DNA of 54,792 bases. Origin: an uncultured beta proteobacterium (GTDB lineage: Bacteria; Pseudomonadota; Gammaproteobacteria; Burkholderiales; Burkholderiaceae). The DNA lies in the NCBI GenBank assembly GCA_903845455.1, contig CAIMXN010000304.1:1-54792 (forward strand), read 5' to 3'. The notes beneath the pieces were generated by a model. That model did not search any database and was not told where the DNA came from. It was given only the letters and a program-made list of their open reading frames with translations. Below are positions 35,901-44,544 of this stretch, piece by piece; position 1 is the stretch's first letter, and every line of letters begins with the position of its first letter. The position numbers were made by a program, and so were the translations under genes.

Positions 35901-36302
35901 TCGGTGAATAACTCTTGGTATGCCGATGTTTACGCCAAAACCGGGGTCAGTCCCGCAGCCGATTATCAAAAAGTGATTGGGCGGGCTGCCGTATATAACA
36001 AGTATGTGTATTTCACAGCCTATCGCCCAGAAGACTTATCTTGCCCGCTTTACGGTACTAGTCGCCTCATTGAGGTGACTGATAGTTGCCTGACTGGAAG
36101 TGGCGGAGCCCTCATTGGCCAAGGCTTAGCCAGCGCCCCAGTAGTTGATGGTAAGGGCAATATTTACGTGGGAATGAGTAACCTAGCCCCAGGCTCTACG
36201 CTGGCTAGTGGGCGGGATAACTTAGCCAAGTACAACTCAAGTAATGCAAGCCCAACGGGGCAGGTTAAATATAAGTCTTGGCGTGAAAAAAAGGTATATT
36301 GA
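32997..36302 (+). CDS. pilY1: PilY1-like pilus tip adhesin/biogenesis protein
   Basis: A 1101-residue exported protein (signal peptide ending LGVNAQS). The C-terminal half (from about residue 545) is a PilY1 quinoprotein-like beta-propeller: YVGSNDGMMHAFDA (about 588), ERWAFIPPAVMP, VLMGGLGWGGNGYYALDIT, then a fourth-quarter GKLWKMNL. The N-terminal ~540 residues are Ser/Thr/Asn-rich and do not show the von Willebrand A domain (DxSxS) of Pseudomonas PilY1. They look like another beta-rich module that may decide binding specificity. Start directly follows the PilX stop. Confidence 0.88.
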   Translation: MMNMMHIKLQRQFFCVSSFWIASALLALGVNAQSLPTFGIIHNSTTTASQTIALGVNPAGHLNTPTGSGTVANNANTLNSSPPGSVGTAYKWGGGKPISGNGTNYPAGWYDGTSPGSKWEGWGASGALPVTAKVISAYASVDAGGISSNITVKSFVVDSTSIKSTVWISDPADLTKAPLLEVTHVYGPTSGTTNPNLFQALVTITNISGGTLTDVRYRRIMDWDMLNNLTTVYTDMVGVAASYGSTYTPKVFDACDNGGAHYSITPDPSVACKPAPLPVTTSVHVDYAGLGGTVNNTSTNLGASFTFQFGDLLCNESAIFYIYYGAGASKAEVTNALNIVGASIYSLGYDINYPTIAYGFGFKGVSGSAVAPTLPTKTASLPAGSSTSQNVWQTYAPPVLGDSTIYQALFKYQKDKQWIGEIKRYDLDATGAISTNAPVTAQAKLLTRAAVNGSFANGGRSIWTVGYDPTCMSSALPLDGTYNNVTIANSTKLESLLYNCPATSNATATQDLVNFVRGLNSSWEESSATTAVRSSVLGDTYHSEMVMVGAPNAPWSSDVATFGKSEAYYRYLHDYSSFMSANATRRSQLYVGSNDGMMHAFDADLNERWAFIPPAVMPMLRNETGSKGLNAGSGTSNSIFSVDGPITVKDVYFYGQGVWKTVLMGGLGWGGNGYYALDITNPDAPAHLFTVNNDTTNKAINYWDASGKKSTFAYSSTCTTFDYSKLGGAWSRPVIMLLPYVEGSTNQRWIAAFGGGFAGGASSTGTTSASSYGSYVYALELEPDSTKSTASCGATGSSVVTSTGGHVLVAAPVASDTTSNIPNGVTADLTVITGDGTSLANYYGGLAYFTDLQGKLWKMNLSKQSLTDSNAGLFTLYESFLDQASLANDRLAYNQLGSTIVSGTAANGATVNRLFNYFGSGDQIRLQRRVSTINNRIFGVMDSDFPATLLTQTNQTVSTFTNVNSQQCSVNNSWYADVYAKTGVSPAADYQKVIGRAAVYNKYVYFTAYRPEDLSCPLYGTSRLIEVTDSCLTGSGGALIGQGLASAPVVDGKGNIYVGMSNLAPGSTLASGRDNLAKYNSSNASPTGQVKYKSWREKKVY

Positions 36303-36357
36303 GCCCTATGACTTTTATATATACTTTTGACATATTTTGCGATTTATTGGCTTCTGA

Positions 36358-38040
36358 ATGAATAATCCTTTGCAGCCGTTGCTACGGTACTTTATTGATT
36401 TATTGAGCAAGTACTCCATTAAACAGGAGGACGTTATCGGGGTCGATATCACCCCAAATTACATCCGTGTTGCTCAGTTAACCGAAGACCATGGCAAATG
36501 GCTTTTGGAAAAAGTAGGATCGAAGTATGTCAGCGATCATGCAAGCTTGGTGGATATTCAAACCAACCAAGATTTATATGTCAACAAACTCAAAGAACTC
36601 ATTGTTGGAGCTAAATTAGAGACGCCCAATGTGGCTATCTCCATTCCGATTACCAGTGCGATTATTCGTACCGTCACTCTGCCATTAATGAGTGATGAAG
36701 AAATTGAAAGTGCGATTGAGTACGACAGTTTATGGAGCAATATTATTCAGCTTGCTGAAAAGCTTGAAGAGTACTCCATTTTTTGGCAGGTGATTCGTCG
36801 CAATGCCTCCGAAAATACGATGGAGTTGCTTTTTGTAGCTTCCAAATTATCGGAGATTAATCATTATGTCCAAATTGCTACTAAGGCAGGTTTAAATCCA
36901 GTAGTAGTGGATGTGCGTTGTTTTGCGATTCGCAATGCCCTGAAAACGCAACAATTGCGCACGCAAAAAACCATCGCCTTGATCGAGTTTGGTCCGAATG
37001 AAAATTATGTGCTGATTGTGACCGATGATGCCCCATTTATTTACGACATTTATGTCTCTGAATCTGATCGGGCATTAATCGAGAATGGTGTTCCTATTGG
37101 TGAAGCAGGGGATAGACTTTACGATCGTCTCTCTGGGCAAATTCGTCAGGCCTTTAGAGCCTACGAAACCAAAGTAGGGTCCAATTTGATTGAGAAGGTG
37201 CTGCTGGTTTCTCCTATTCCCGATACAGGTGAATTGTTGATTCAATTAAGAAACTGTCTAGATGGATATCGTGTGGAGTTATTTAACCCGCTATTGGATT
37301 TAGCGATTCCAGCAAACTTACAAGACAAGATTGGCTCTGAGAAAAATAGCTCCCTCTTTAGTTCTGCATTAGGACTGGCTACTCGTAAAGTAGATATTTT
37401 TGGTTATTACAAATATGTCACTGGGGTCAACAACGTCAACTTATTGCCCAATAAGGACAATGTCCGGCGTGCCGAGAAAAAGAAAATTCTTTCTAAACTA
37501 GGTATAGGTGCGGCGGCAGCTGCCCTCGTGTTGTTTGTGATGTTTACCTTGCTAAACCAAATATTGTCCTCAGGCACCACCGATCCCCAATACCAAAAGG
37601 CAGTGCGCTTAGAGGAAGATGTCAGACTCAAAGAATCTATTCTGACAAAGCTGACAGCGCAGAAGGCACGTTACAGTCAAATGTTGCAAGCTAGTAGTGA
37701 AATTAAATCAAATCAGGCGACTACCTACGCATTGTTAAATGCCGTCAATGGTGTTGTGCCAGGGGGTGTGTGGTTTACGGAGTTAACTTTTGAGAACCCA
37801 ACGACCTTGAACATTAAGGGCGATGCCGTGAATGATCAAGTGATTGTCAATTTGGTTGATCGCCTGCAAGGTCTACCCATGATTGCCCATGCCTCATTAA
37901 GCACGATGGCTCTGAATAGCGCTCCACAAAATAGCCAGCGGAAGGGCGCAGGCAGCTACAAGCAATTTCAGGTTAAATGTGTACTGAAATTAGATGTTCC
38001 CAGTGGAGATTCAGCCAAGTTACCGCCAAAGCGATTATAA
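36358..38040 (+). CDS. PilM-PilN fusion (type IV pilus alignment complex)
   Basis: A 560-residue protein combining two normally separate subunits. Residues about 20-345 are a PilM/FtsA-like actin fold (VIGVDITPNYIRVAQL; AISIPITSAIIRTVTLP; IEFGPNENYVLI). VNLLP (360-364) is the PilN motif that usually docks into PilM. A membrane helix (about 379-402) and a PilN periplasmic domain (about 410-550, with VVPGGVWFTELTFENPTTLNIKG, shortened: PGGVWFTEL, LNIKG) follow. No frameshift is involved; the reading frame is continuous. It is followed by a PilO-PilP fusion. Confidence 0.9.
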   Translation: MNNPLQPLLRYFIDLLSKYSIKQEDVIGVDITPNYIRVAQLTEDHGKWLLEKVGSKYVSDHASLVDIQTNQDLYVNKLKELIVGAKLETPNVAISIPITSAIIRTVTLPLMSDEEIESAIEYDSLWSNIIQLAEKLEEYSIFWQVIRRNASENTMELLFVASKLSEINHYVQIATKAGLNPVVVDVRCFAIRNALKTQQLRTQKTIALIEFGPNENYVLIVTDDAPFIYDIYVSESDRALIENGVPIGEAGDRLYDRLSGQIRQAFRAYETKVGSNLIEKVLLVSPIPDTGELLIQLRNCLDGYRVELFNPLLDLAIPANLQDKIGSEKNSSLFSSALGLATRKVDIFGYYKYVTGVNNVNLLPNKDNVRRAEKKKILSKLGIGAAAAALVLFVMFTLLNQILSSGTTDPQYQKAVRLEEDVRLKESILTKLTAQKARYSQMLQASSEIKSNQATTYALLNAVNGVVPGGVWFTELTFENPTTLNIKGDAVNDQVIVNLVDRLQGLPMIAHASLSTMALNSAPQNSQRKGAGSYKQFQVKCVLKLDVPSGDSAKLPPKRL

Positions 38041-38046
38041 AAAGAT

Positions 38047-39267
38047 ATGAACTTCTCTGAACTTAAAAATATAGACCTTGGCGCACTCCTGAAGGGTGCG
38101 CTCACCAAAAATTCCTCAGTCACTGGCCCCCAAGCCAAGATGATTTTGTGGGGCGCCTTTGGCACGCTCTTATTTATTGCTTATATTGTTTTCTTCTTTA
38201 TGCCTTATTTGGCTGAGCGAGAGCAAATTCAGCAAAAGATCGCCGCTATTCCTGAGATGGAAGCCAAAATTAAATATTTTGATGTGGTCAATAAAAAGGC
38301 TCAGGAAGATTTATTTCAGGCTGAAATGAGTTACATGGAGCTCAACCGTTTATTTAGCGTGGAATCTGAATTAGAGAATTTATATCAGCGCTTAAGTCAG
38401 ATGGCTACTTCACAAGGTCTGGTGATCAGTTCGCTATCAACCGACGGTGAAGAAGCAGTTTATGCCGGGGGCAGAACCACCCCTCCAGGTCAGCCAATTC
38501 CGGGAGCTGCTGGCGTGCCGCCAGCACCCATCGCAGCAGGCGCTCCTGCCACACCTGCACCTATCCCGCTTTTTTATCGGATCAAACTCAAAGTCGAGTT
38601 AACAGGAAACTACAACCGCTATATGCGGTATCGCAAGTTGTTGGCTGGATTTGAAAAAACTGTCAATATTGATAAGGAACAAATTATCTTGATCAGTGGT
38701 GACAGCCATGGCATGGTGCAAGTGAAATCCCAGCTCTCGACTTATCGTTTGCCACAAAAATTACAAGCCAAAGCTTCTACTTCTCACTTCCTATTACGGG
38801 CTCTGGATTTTGCGTTTGGAAATTTAGTGAGTCATGCTAGCGCCGCTACGAAACAGGAAACAGCTGCTGGATTATTAAAGAATGAGCAGGTGGTCGTAGA
38901 ACCTCCGATAACAGATAGTGCACGTGTCAATGATCGGGACCCTTTTTCAAAATCCTCTAGTGGGATGATCGAAGGCGGTCGAGATCCGCGTTACTCCCCA
39001 TTGCTGATGGCTGATCCACAGTCTTATGTCATCATGGGCGTCGTGGTTTCAAGCTCAGTTAAGGCAGCAATGATTAGGACAGATTTTAGGGAAAGCTTTG
39101 TGGTGCGGGTGGGTGATCGCTTAGGAAATCAAGGTGGGGTCATTGCCGATATTGACATGGACGGCATTATTTTGCGTCAGCCCTCTGGCAAGATTCGTTT
39201 ATATCTGCAGTCGCAAGCAGGACAGTTTCCTCCTGTCGATCCTAGCAAGTCTGGGGGCGCAAGATGA
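38047..39267 (+). CDS. PilO-PilP fusion (type IV pilus alignment complex)
   Basis: A 406-residue protein. The N-terminal membrane helix (about 31-53), coiled coil (about 56-120) and ferredoxin-like periplasmic part (up to about 235) match PilO. The latter carries a Pro/Ala-rich insert (about 143-174) and YNRYMRYRKLLAGFEKTVNI. Residues about 297-388 match PilP: DRDPFSKSS, then YVIMGVVVSSSVKAAMIRT, VVRVGDRLGNQGGVI. Normally PilP is a separate lipoprotein; here the PilO helix is its only anchor. The 4-bp overlap with the secretin gene indicates tight coupling. Confidence 0.88.
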   Translation: MNFSELKNIDLGALLKGALTKNSSVTGPQAKMILWGAFGTLLFIAYIVFFFMPYLAEREQIQQKIAAIPEMEAKIKYFDVVNKKAQEDLFQAEMSYMELNRLFSVESELENLYQRLSQMATSQGLVISSLSTDGEEAVYAGGRTTPPGQPIPGAAGVPPAPIAAGAPATPAPIPLFYRIKLKVELTGNYNRYMRYRKLLAGFEKTVNIDKEQIILISGDSHGMVQVKSQLSTYRLPQKLQAKASTSHFLLRALDFAFGNLVSHASAATKQETAAGLLKNEQVVVEPPITDSARVNDRDPFSKSSSGMIEGGRDPRYSPLLMADPQSYVIMGVVVSSSVKAAMIRTDFRESFVVRVGDRLGNQGGVIADIDMDGIILRQPSGKIRLYLQSQAGQFPPVDPSKSGGAR

Positions 39268-40826
39268 ACAGTATGAAGACTATGTTCACCTACCTTTCTC
39301 TTGGGTTGCTAATGGTGTTAGCAGGCTGTCAAAACAGTTCTTTGCCACCGCAATCGAACGCACAAATGCGTGAAAAAATGGGCTTAGACCCAGAGCAAAT
39401 CATGAATGAGCTTGCTCCTAAAACCCAGAGGACTCTAGAAATTGGTCCCAAAATTGATAAGAAGCCTAATGAGGAATTGGATGCTCAAAGGCGTCACTTC
39501 ATCAACGAGTCACAGCGCACCGAAGATGGCAAATGGAAGTCATTTAATGTGACCTTAAATTTTGTGGATGTGGATATTCGCGAACTGGCTCAAGCAATGA
39601 CTCAGGTATCGGGTGTCAATATTCTGGTGGGAGATGAGGTTGAGGGGACGGTCACTGTCAAAATTTCTAACGTACCCTGGGACCGCGCGCTCGATAATAT
39701 TTTGCGTATCAAGGGTTTGTCAAAGAGTGTCGATAGTGAAGCTGGCATTATTCGGATTCAAAGACCGGAGACCGTACTTGCTCGAGACGAGTTTGAGCGC
39801 AAGCGTTTAGAAGAAGTGAGTAAGCAGCTAGCAGCTAAAAGGATTATCAGTACCCAATATACGGAAATTTTCCGCCTGTATTACACCAAGCCTGCAAAGG
39901 TGAAGTCTCAGTTAGAAGCCATTTTTGGGGGCTCGGGTCCGGCTGGTGCTGTGCTGGTGAGGCCACCTGGCGGCATTATTGAGATTACTACTGATGAGCG
40001 TATTAACTCCGTCATTATTAAAGGTACTAAAAGTGAGATGGAGTTAGCGGCTAAGTTGATTTCAAAACTAGATATCCGCACACAGGAAGTATTAATTGAG
40101 GCTTTTGTAGTTGAGGCAAGCGACAACTGGCAGCAAGAACTGGGTGTGCGTTTGGGCGCTTATGCCAATGTGAACTCTGGTCCGACATCGATCGGTGGGG
40201 TTGGGGTTGCAGGCCCTAATAGCGCGGCAAGTAATCTTGCCTTAGGCACAGCGGCGGGATCTGTCTTCAATCAACCTGTCACCGGTCTAGCCAATCCGTT
40301 TGGTTTGGGTTACTTGTATCAAACCACAGCAAACGCCTTAAAGGTGGAGTTGACTGCCTTAGAGCAATTAGATCTCTTGAAAATTGTTTCGAATCCACAT
40401 GTATTCACAATGGATAACGAAGAAGCTGTTGTCATTGATGGTGTGCAAATTCCATACCCTGTTCCAGGAGTTGGAACCAATCAGATCACTTACGAATTTA
40501 AAGATGCCGCACTGAAATTAACCGTCACTCCAAGCGTAGTAGGCGATGGTAATTTGTATTTAAATATGATTGTGAATAAAGACTCTCCAAATTACAGTAC
40601 AACTCCGCCTTCCATTAATAAGCGCGAAGTCAGAAGTAAGCTGTTAATTAAGGATGGAACGATTGCGGTGATTGGCGGTATCTACGATCAAACGCAAGAA
40701 AACCAAGTCATTAAAGTACCTTTGTTAGGTGATATTCCTTTCTTGGGCGCCTTATTTAGATACAACAAAAAAGTAGATAACAAGACGCAGTTGCTGGTCT
40801 TTATTGCACCTAAGGTCTTGAACTAG
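39264..40826 (+). CDS. pilQ: Type IV pilus secretin PilQ/MshL-like
   Basis: A 520-residue outer-membrane secretin with a lipoprotein signal (VLAGC, Cys at about 22), as in MshL-type secretins. The secretin/TonB short N-terminal domain (VDVDIRELAQAMTQVSGVNILV, shortened: IRELAQAMTQ) is followed by N-domains (VKSQLEAIFGG), then the secretin core (QEVLIEAFVVEA; VVIDGVQIPYPVPG; LLVFIAPKVLN). It lacks the AMIN domains of canonical PilQ, matching its shorter length. The PilP part of the upstream fusion probably contacts its N-domains. Confidence 0.92.
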   Translation: MNSMKTMFTYLSLGLLMVLAGCQNSSLPPQSNAQMREKMGLDPEQIMNELAPKTQRTLEIGPKIDKKPNEELDAQRRHFINESQRTEDGKWKSFNVTLNFVDVDIRELAQAMTQVSGVNILVGDEVEGTVTVKISNVPWDRALDNILRIKGLSKSVDSEAGIIRIQRPETVLARDEFERKRLEEVSKQLAAKRIISTQYTEIFRLYYTKPAKVKSQLEAIFGGSGPAGAVLVRPPGGIIEITTDERINSVIIKGTKSEMELAAKLISKLDIRTQEVLIEAFVVEASDNWQQELGVRLGAYANVNSGPTSIGGVGVAGPNSAASNLALGTAAGSVFNQPVTGLANPFGLGYLYQTTANALKVELTALEQLDLLKIVSNPHVFTMDNEEAVVIDGVQIPYPVPGVGTNQITYEFKDAALKLTVTPSVVGDGNLYLNMIVNKDSPNYSTTPPSINKREVRSKLLIKDGTIAVIGGIYDQTQENQVIKVPLLGDIPFLGALFRYNKKVDNKTQLLVFIAPKVLN

Positions 40827-40828
40827 CA

Positions 40829-42658
40829 ATGACTTCACTGCTTGATGTATCACATGAAATGGCACGGTTTACTTTGGATCGTGGTCTAGTAAACCCAGTA
40901 GATTATCGACAGGCAGAGTTACAAAGTCGACAAAGCGGGCAGCATTTGTATCAAGTTTTGGTTAATTCCAAATTCATTAGTGATGCAAGCGTTAAAGAAA
41001 GTCTTTCAAGTTATTTAGATTTGCCTTTGACGCCATCTGCAGTGGTGGATGATGTAGCAGCCCATTTTGTCGATGTCATCCCCAAAAATTATGTCATTGA
41101 TAATCGCATCATTCCTTTTTCGATCAGCGATGCCGAAATTAAGGTGGCGATTTCTGAGCCTAGCGCCCTGAGAGGGATTTCTAGTGCGAAGCTCATTACC
41201 GGTAAAAAAATTTACGCCACCATCGTTTCTCCTTTAGAAATGGAGAAATTGCTGCACATTGTCAAAACAAGAACCCCCACAAAAGACCCTGTTGATTTCC
41301 GTTTAAGTGCCCCTATCAGTGGCAGTAGCAATTCGACTGCGATTGAGTTAAAGGATGGCTTAAAGGTTAAGAAGAAGCCAGGAGCACTCTTTGGAGAAAA
41401 AGAGCTAAAAGCAGCCGCACCTGAAAAAAGTGCTGCCAAGCAAAAGCCTATTGCTGGATTAGCACCTGCCGAAGAGCAGGGTGGGCAAATTATCTTAATT
41501 GTGAATGCCATTATTTTTGATGCAGTGAATAAGGGCGCAAGTGATATTCATATTGAGCTCTATAAAGACGTCGCTACATTGCGCTATCGTATTGACGGTG
41601 TTCTGCAAGAGGTAGTTGAGTACAAAGAATTCTTGTATGCCAATTATTCAGCTATCACTACGCGTATCAAAATCATGGCCTCGCTTGATATTTCTGAAAG
41701 ACGTTTGCCGCAGGATGGCGCGATTGTGACTGCCTTGCCCAATAATCGAGATATTGATTTGCGCGTCTCGATTTTGCCCACTGTGTTTGGCGAACGGGTT
41801 GTGATGCGTATTTTGGATCGCGAAGGCGTTGCTTTTGATCTGGACAGGCTGGGCTTCCCAGAAAAAGAATACAAGGATGTGATTGCTGCAATTGATGCAT
41901 CCCAAGGTATGGTCTTGGTTACTGGCCCAACCGGCTCTGGTAAGTCGACGACTTTATATGGTGCCTTACGACGCCTCAATAAACCGGGTATCAATATTCT
42001 GACTGCCGAAGATCCCGTGGAATTTACGGTTGAGGGCATCGGTCAGGTACAAATTCGTGATGATATTGGTTTGGGTTTTTCGCAGGCGCTCAGATCGTTT
42101 TTGCGTCAGGATCCTGAGGTCATTTTAGTCGGTGAGATTCGCGATAAGGATACTGCTGACATCTCGATTAAGGCTGCCTTGACCGGCCATTTGGTGTTAT
42201 CGACTCTTCATGCGAACGATGCGATTAGTACGATTGTGCGTTTGGTCAACATGGGTATTCCAGGGTACTTAATTGGGGCAGCCCTAACGCTGGTGATTGC
42301 CCAAAGGCTGGCTAGAAAAATTTGCCCCCATTGCAAACATGAGCATGAGGGAAATCATCAGGCGATATTGTTGGATTTAGGTTTTAGTGCTGAGGAAGCT
42401 CTCACAGTTAAACCATTGATTGGCAGTGGCTGCGATAAATGCAACAACACCGGCTATAAAGGCCGCCAAGGTATCTATGAAGTATTGAAAGTCAGCGATC
42501 ATCTGAGAGCTGCCATTATTGATAATGCGGCAGCGACTGTCTTGAAGGATATTGCTGCTCAGGATGGCTTTCGGAATATTCAGGAAATAGGGCGCGACAT
42601 GATTAAAGATGGGCGTTTGACTATCGAAGAGTATCAGCGCAACCTGATTTTTCACTGA
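40829..42658 (+). CDS. pilB: Type IV pilus extension ATPase PilB/MshE-like
   Basis: A 609-residue assembly motor. The N-terminal GSPII_E/MshEN region (about 10-150; LVNPVDYRQAE, QSGQHLYQVLV) includes spacing reminiscent of MshEN c-di-GMP sites. The ATPase domain has Walker A GPTGSGKST (about 366), Asp box TAEDPVEF, Walker B ILVGEIRDKDTA and His box GHLVLSTLHAND. A tetracysteine zinc site (CPHC about 497, CDKC about 529) is intact. It starts 2 bp after the secretin stop. Confidence 0.94.
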   Translation: MTSLLDVSHEMARFTLDRGLVNPVDYRQAELQSRQSGQHLYQVLVNSKFISDASVKESLSSYLDLPLTPSAVVDDVAAHFVDVIPKNYVIDNRIIPFSISDAEIKVAISEPSALRGISSAKLITGKKIYATIVSPLEMEKLLHIVKTRTPTKDPVDFRLSAPISGSSNSTAIELKDGLKVKKKPGALFGEKELKAAAPEKSAAKQKPIAGLAPAEEQGGQIILIVNAIIFDAVNKGASDIHIELYKDVATLRYRIDGVLQEVVEYKEFLYANYSAITTRIKIMASLDISERRLPQDGAIVTALPNNRDIDLRVSILPTVFGERVVMRILDREGVAFDLDRLGFPEKEYKDVIAAIDASQGMVLVTGPTGSGKSTTLYGALRRLNKPGINILTAEDPVEFTVEGIGQVQIRDDIGLGFSQALRSFLRQDPEVILVGEIRDKDTADISIKAALTGHLVLSTLHANDAISTIVRLVNMGIPGYLIGAALTLVIAQRLARKICPHCKHEHEGNHQAILLDLGFSAEEALTVKPLIGSGCDKCNNTGYKGRQGIYEVLKVSDHLRAAIIDNAAATVLKDIAAQDGFRNIQEIGRDMIKDGRLTIEEYQRNLIFH

Positions 42659-42670
42659 TAGCCACCAGCC

Positions 42671-43918
42671 ATGCCAGACTTCGCTTGGAAAGGTATTAAA
42701 AATACCCAGTACTTAAATGGAACGATCAATGCACTCACTCGGGATGAGGCAGCATTTAAGCTCAAAGAAGATGGCATTATCATCACTGCGCTGGCAAAGC
42801 AAAGTCGGGAAGGTGAAAAAAAGGACGGCAAGCTAGTTCCAAAGTTCAACTTCAAGTTTGCTTTGCCAAGAAAAGTCAAACTCGTCAAGATCATGATCGC
42901 AACGAAAAAAATGGCCACCATGTTGCGCTCAGGATTGGCTATTCTGCCCTCTCTAGAAATGGTGCGTGATCAAGTCGATGATTCGCTGCTGAAGAAAACC
43001 ATCAGTGAGATTTATCAAGACGTTGAAGCAGGGTCAAGCTTATCCAAGGCATTTGGAAAGCATCCAGAGGTGTTTGACCCTATTTATATCAACCTAGTAC
43101 GAGCAGGAGAATCGAGCGGTAGCTTAGATATCTTTTTGGACAAATTGGTTTTGAGTATTCGGAAAACGATCAAAATTCGCAAGAGTATTCAATCGGCATT
43201 GCTCTATCCAACAATCTTGTTGGTTGTGGCTACGATTGTGTTGGCGATCATGATGATTTTTGTAGTGCCTGTTTTTGCCAACATGTTTGGTAGCATTGGT
43301 TCACAACTGCCAGCCCCGACGCTTATGATTGTCAATCTGAGTAATTTCATTCGCGATCCCCTGGGCGGTGGCGTGCTTGTGGTGATTTTGGTGAGTAGCT
43401 TCATCGCATTTCGGATAATCTTAAAGCGCAGTTTGCCAATTCGTAGAAAATGGCATCGATTCATTTTGCGGATCCCATTAATTGGCGATATGGCCTTGAA
43501 TTCCAATATTGCTCAGGTTGCCATGGTTTATGGAAACTTAACCAATGCAGGGGTACCTGTAATTGAGGCTTTGGATATTACTGCTGAGTCGAGTAAAAAC
43601 GAAATTATAAAAGACGGTATTCAAGCAGCCAAAAGAGGCGTATTTTCAGGAGAGCCTCTATCTGAGCTTTTGGGAAAAATTAAAATATTTCCGAGTGCGT
43701 TTTCTCAGCTGGTCTCAGTTGGAGAGCAAACCGGCAATATGAGTGAGATGCTTGAGACGATTAGTAGTTACTATGAGGAAGAATTTGATACTTCCGTCGA
43801 TAAAATGTCGCAAATGATGGAGCCAATCATGATCTGCTTTTTAGGCGGTGTGATTGGATTTATTCTGGTTGCTATGTATCTGCCCATCTTTAAGATGGGG
43901 CAAATCGTTACAGGCTAA
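42671..43918 (+). CDS. pilC: Type IV pilus platform protein PilC/MshG-like
   Basis: A 415-residue polytopic T2SSF protein with two copies of the domain: TKKMATMLRSGLAILPSLEM, then FDPIYINLVRAGESSGSLD, and in the second copy VAMVYGNLTNAGVPVIEALD, FSQLVSVGEQTGNMSEML. Membrane helices lie near 175-205, 225-250 and 385-410. It is the rotating base that PilB (and PilT) acts on. It lies 12 bp downstream of pilB. Confidence 0.95.
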   Translation: MPDFAWKGIKNTQYLNGTINALTRDEAAFKLKEDGIIITALAKQSREGEKKDGKLVPKFNFKFALPRKVKLVKIMIATKKMATMLRSGLAILPSLEMVRDQVDDSLLKKTISEIYQDVEAGSSLSKAFGKHPEVFDPIYINLVRAGESSGSLDIFLDKLVLSIRKTIKIRKSIQSALLYPTILLVVATIVLAIMMIFVVPVFANMFGSIGSQLPAPTLMIVNLSNFIRDPLGGGVLVVILVSSFIAFRIILKRSLPIRRKWHRFILRIPLIGDMALNSNIAQVAMVYGNLTNAGVPVIEALDITAESSKNEIIKDGIQAAKRGVFSGEPLSELLGKIKIFPSAFSQLVSVGEQTGNMSEMLETISSYYEEEFDTSVDKMSQMMEPIMICFLGGVIGFILVAMYLPIFKMGQIVTG

Positions 43919-43923
43919 GTGCA

Positions 43924-44544
43924 ATGATTTATTCTTTACCTGCGAAGACTATTTTCATTTTCAGTGCTCTGCTGTTCCAGGCTGGAGTCTCTAGCGCGCT
44001 AGCTGCCAATCAAAAGTATGAAGATATTTCATTGGCCAATCGCTATGAGCTTAGACAATCCCTAGCATCTGAAATCAATACTATTAGTTCGTTTCAATCA
44101 GCGCGGCTGGCTGTGAATTGGATCGCATATCAGTCCCGCAATCTTGCAGGCAAAATTCCCAATGAGTCTGTTCGTCGAGAATGGCTGCGGATGGTGCACT
44201 ATGAGGCCATCAGATATAAGCTCGATCCAGATTTGGTTTTAGCACTGATTGAGGTTGAAAGTGGCTTTAATCGATTTGCCCTATCTAAGGTGGGTGCTAG
44301 CGGTCTGATGCAGGTAATGCCATTTTGGAAAGATTTGATTGGTGATACGCGCGATTCATTATTTGATGTGAGAACGAACCTGCGCTATGGTTGCATTATC
44401 CTGAAGCACTATTTAGATATGGAAAACCAAAATCTTACCCGGGGCTTAGCTAGATATAATGGTAGCCTTGGTGAGGATCTGTATCCCAATATGGTTATGG
44501 CCGTTTGGCATTCTAAATATCATTATCTAGAAAGTTCAAATTGA
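43924..44544 (+). CDS. Lytic transglycosylase (SLT family) in pilus locus
   Basis: A 206-residue periplasmic enzyme with a signal peptide ending SSALAAN. The SLT domain holds catalytic Glu112 in IEVESGFNRFA, followed by GASGLMQVMP and RGLARYNGS, the family motifs I-III. It cleaves peptidoglycan glycan strands, here probably to make room for the secretin and alignment complex. It starts 5 bp after pilC and overlaps the next gene by 4 bp. Confidence 0.92.
   Translation: MIYSLPAKTIFIFSALLFQAGVSSALAANQKYEDISLANRYELRQSLASEINTISSFQSARLAVNWIAYQSRNLAGKIPNESVRREWLRMVHYEAIRYKLDPDLVLALIEVESGFNRFALSKVGASGLMQVMPFWKDLIGDTRDSLFDVRTNLRYGCIILKHYLDMENQNLTRGLARYNGSLGEDLYPNMVMAVWHSKYHYLESSN

Noticed and set aside
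36327..36332. Perfect TTGACA before the PilMN gene as a -35 box
   Set aside because: It lies 26 bp before the ATG and no -10 hexamer occurs at 16-18 bp; the transcript would begin inside the gene. The T4P genes are more likely read from upstream.
41644..42039. 131-codon minus-strand open frame inside pilB
   Set aside because: It is antisense to the conserved Walker A region and has no domain or start signal.
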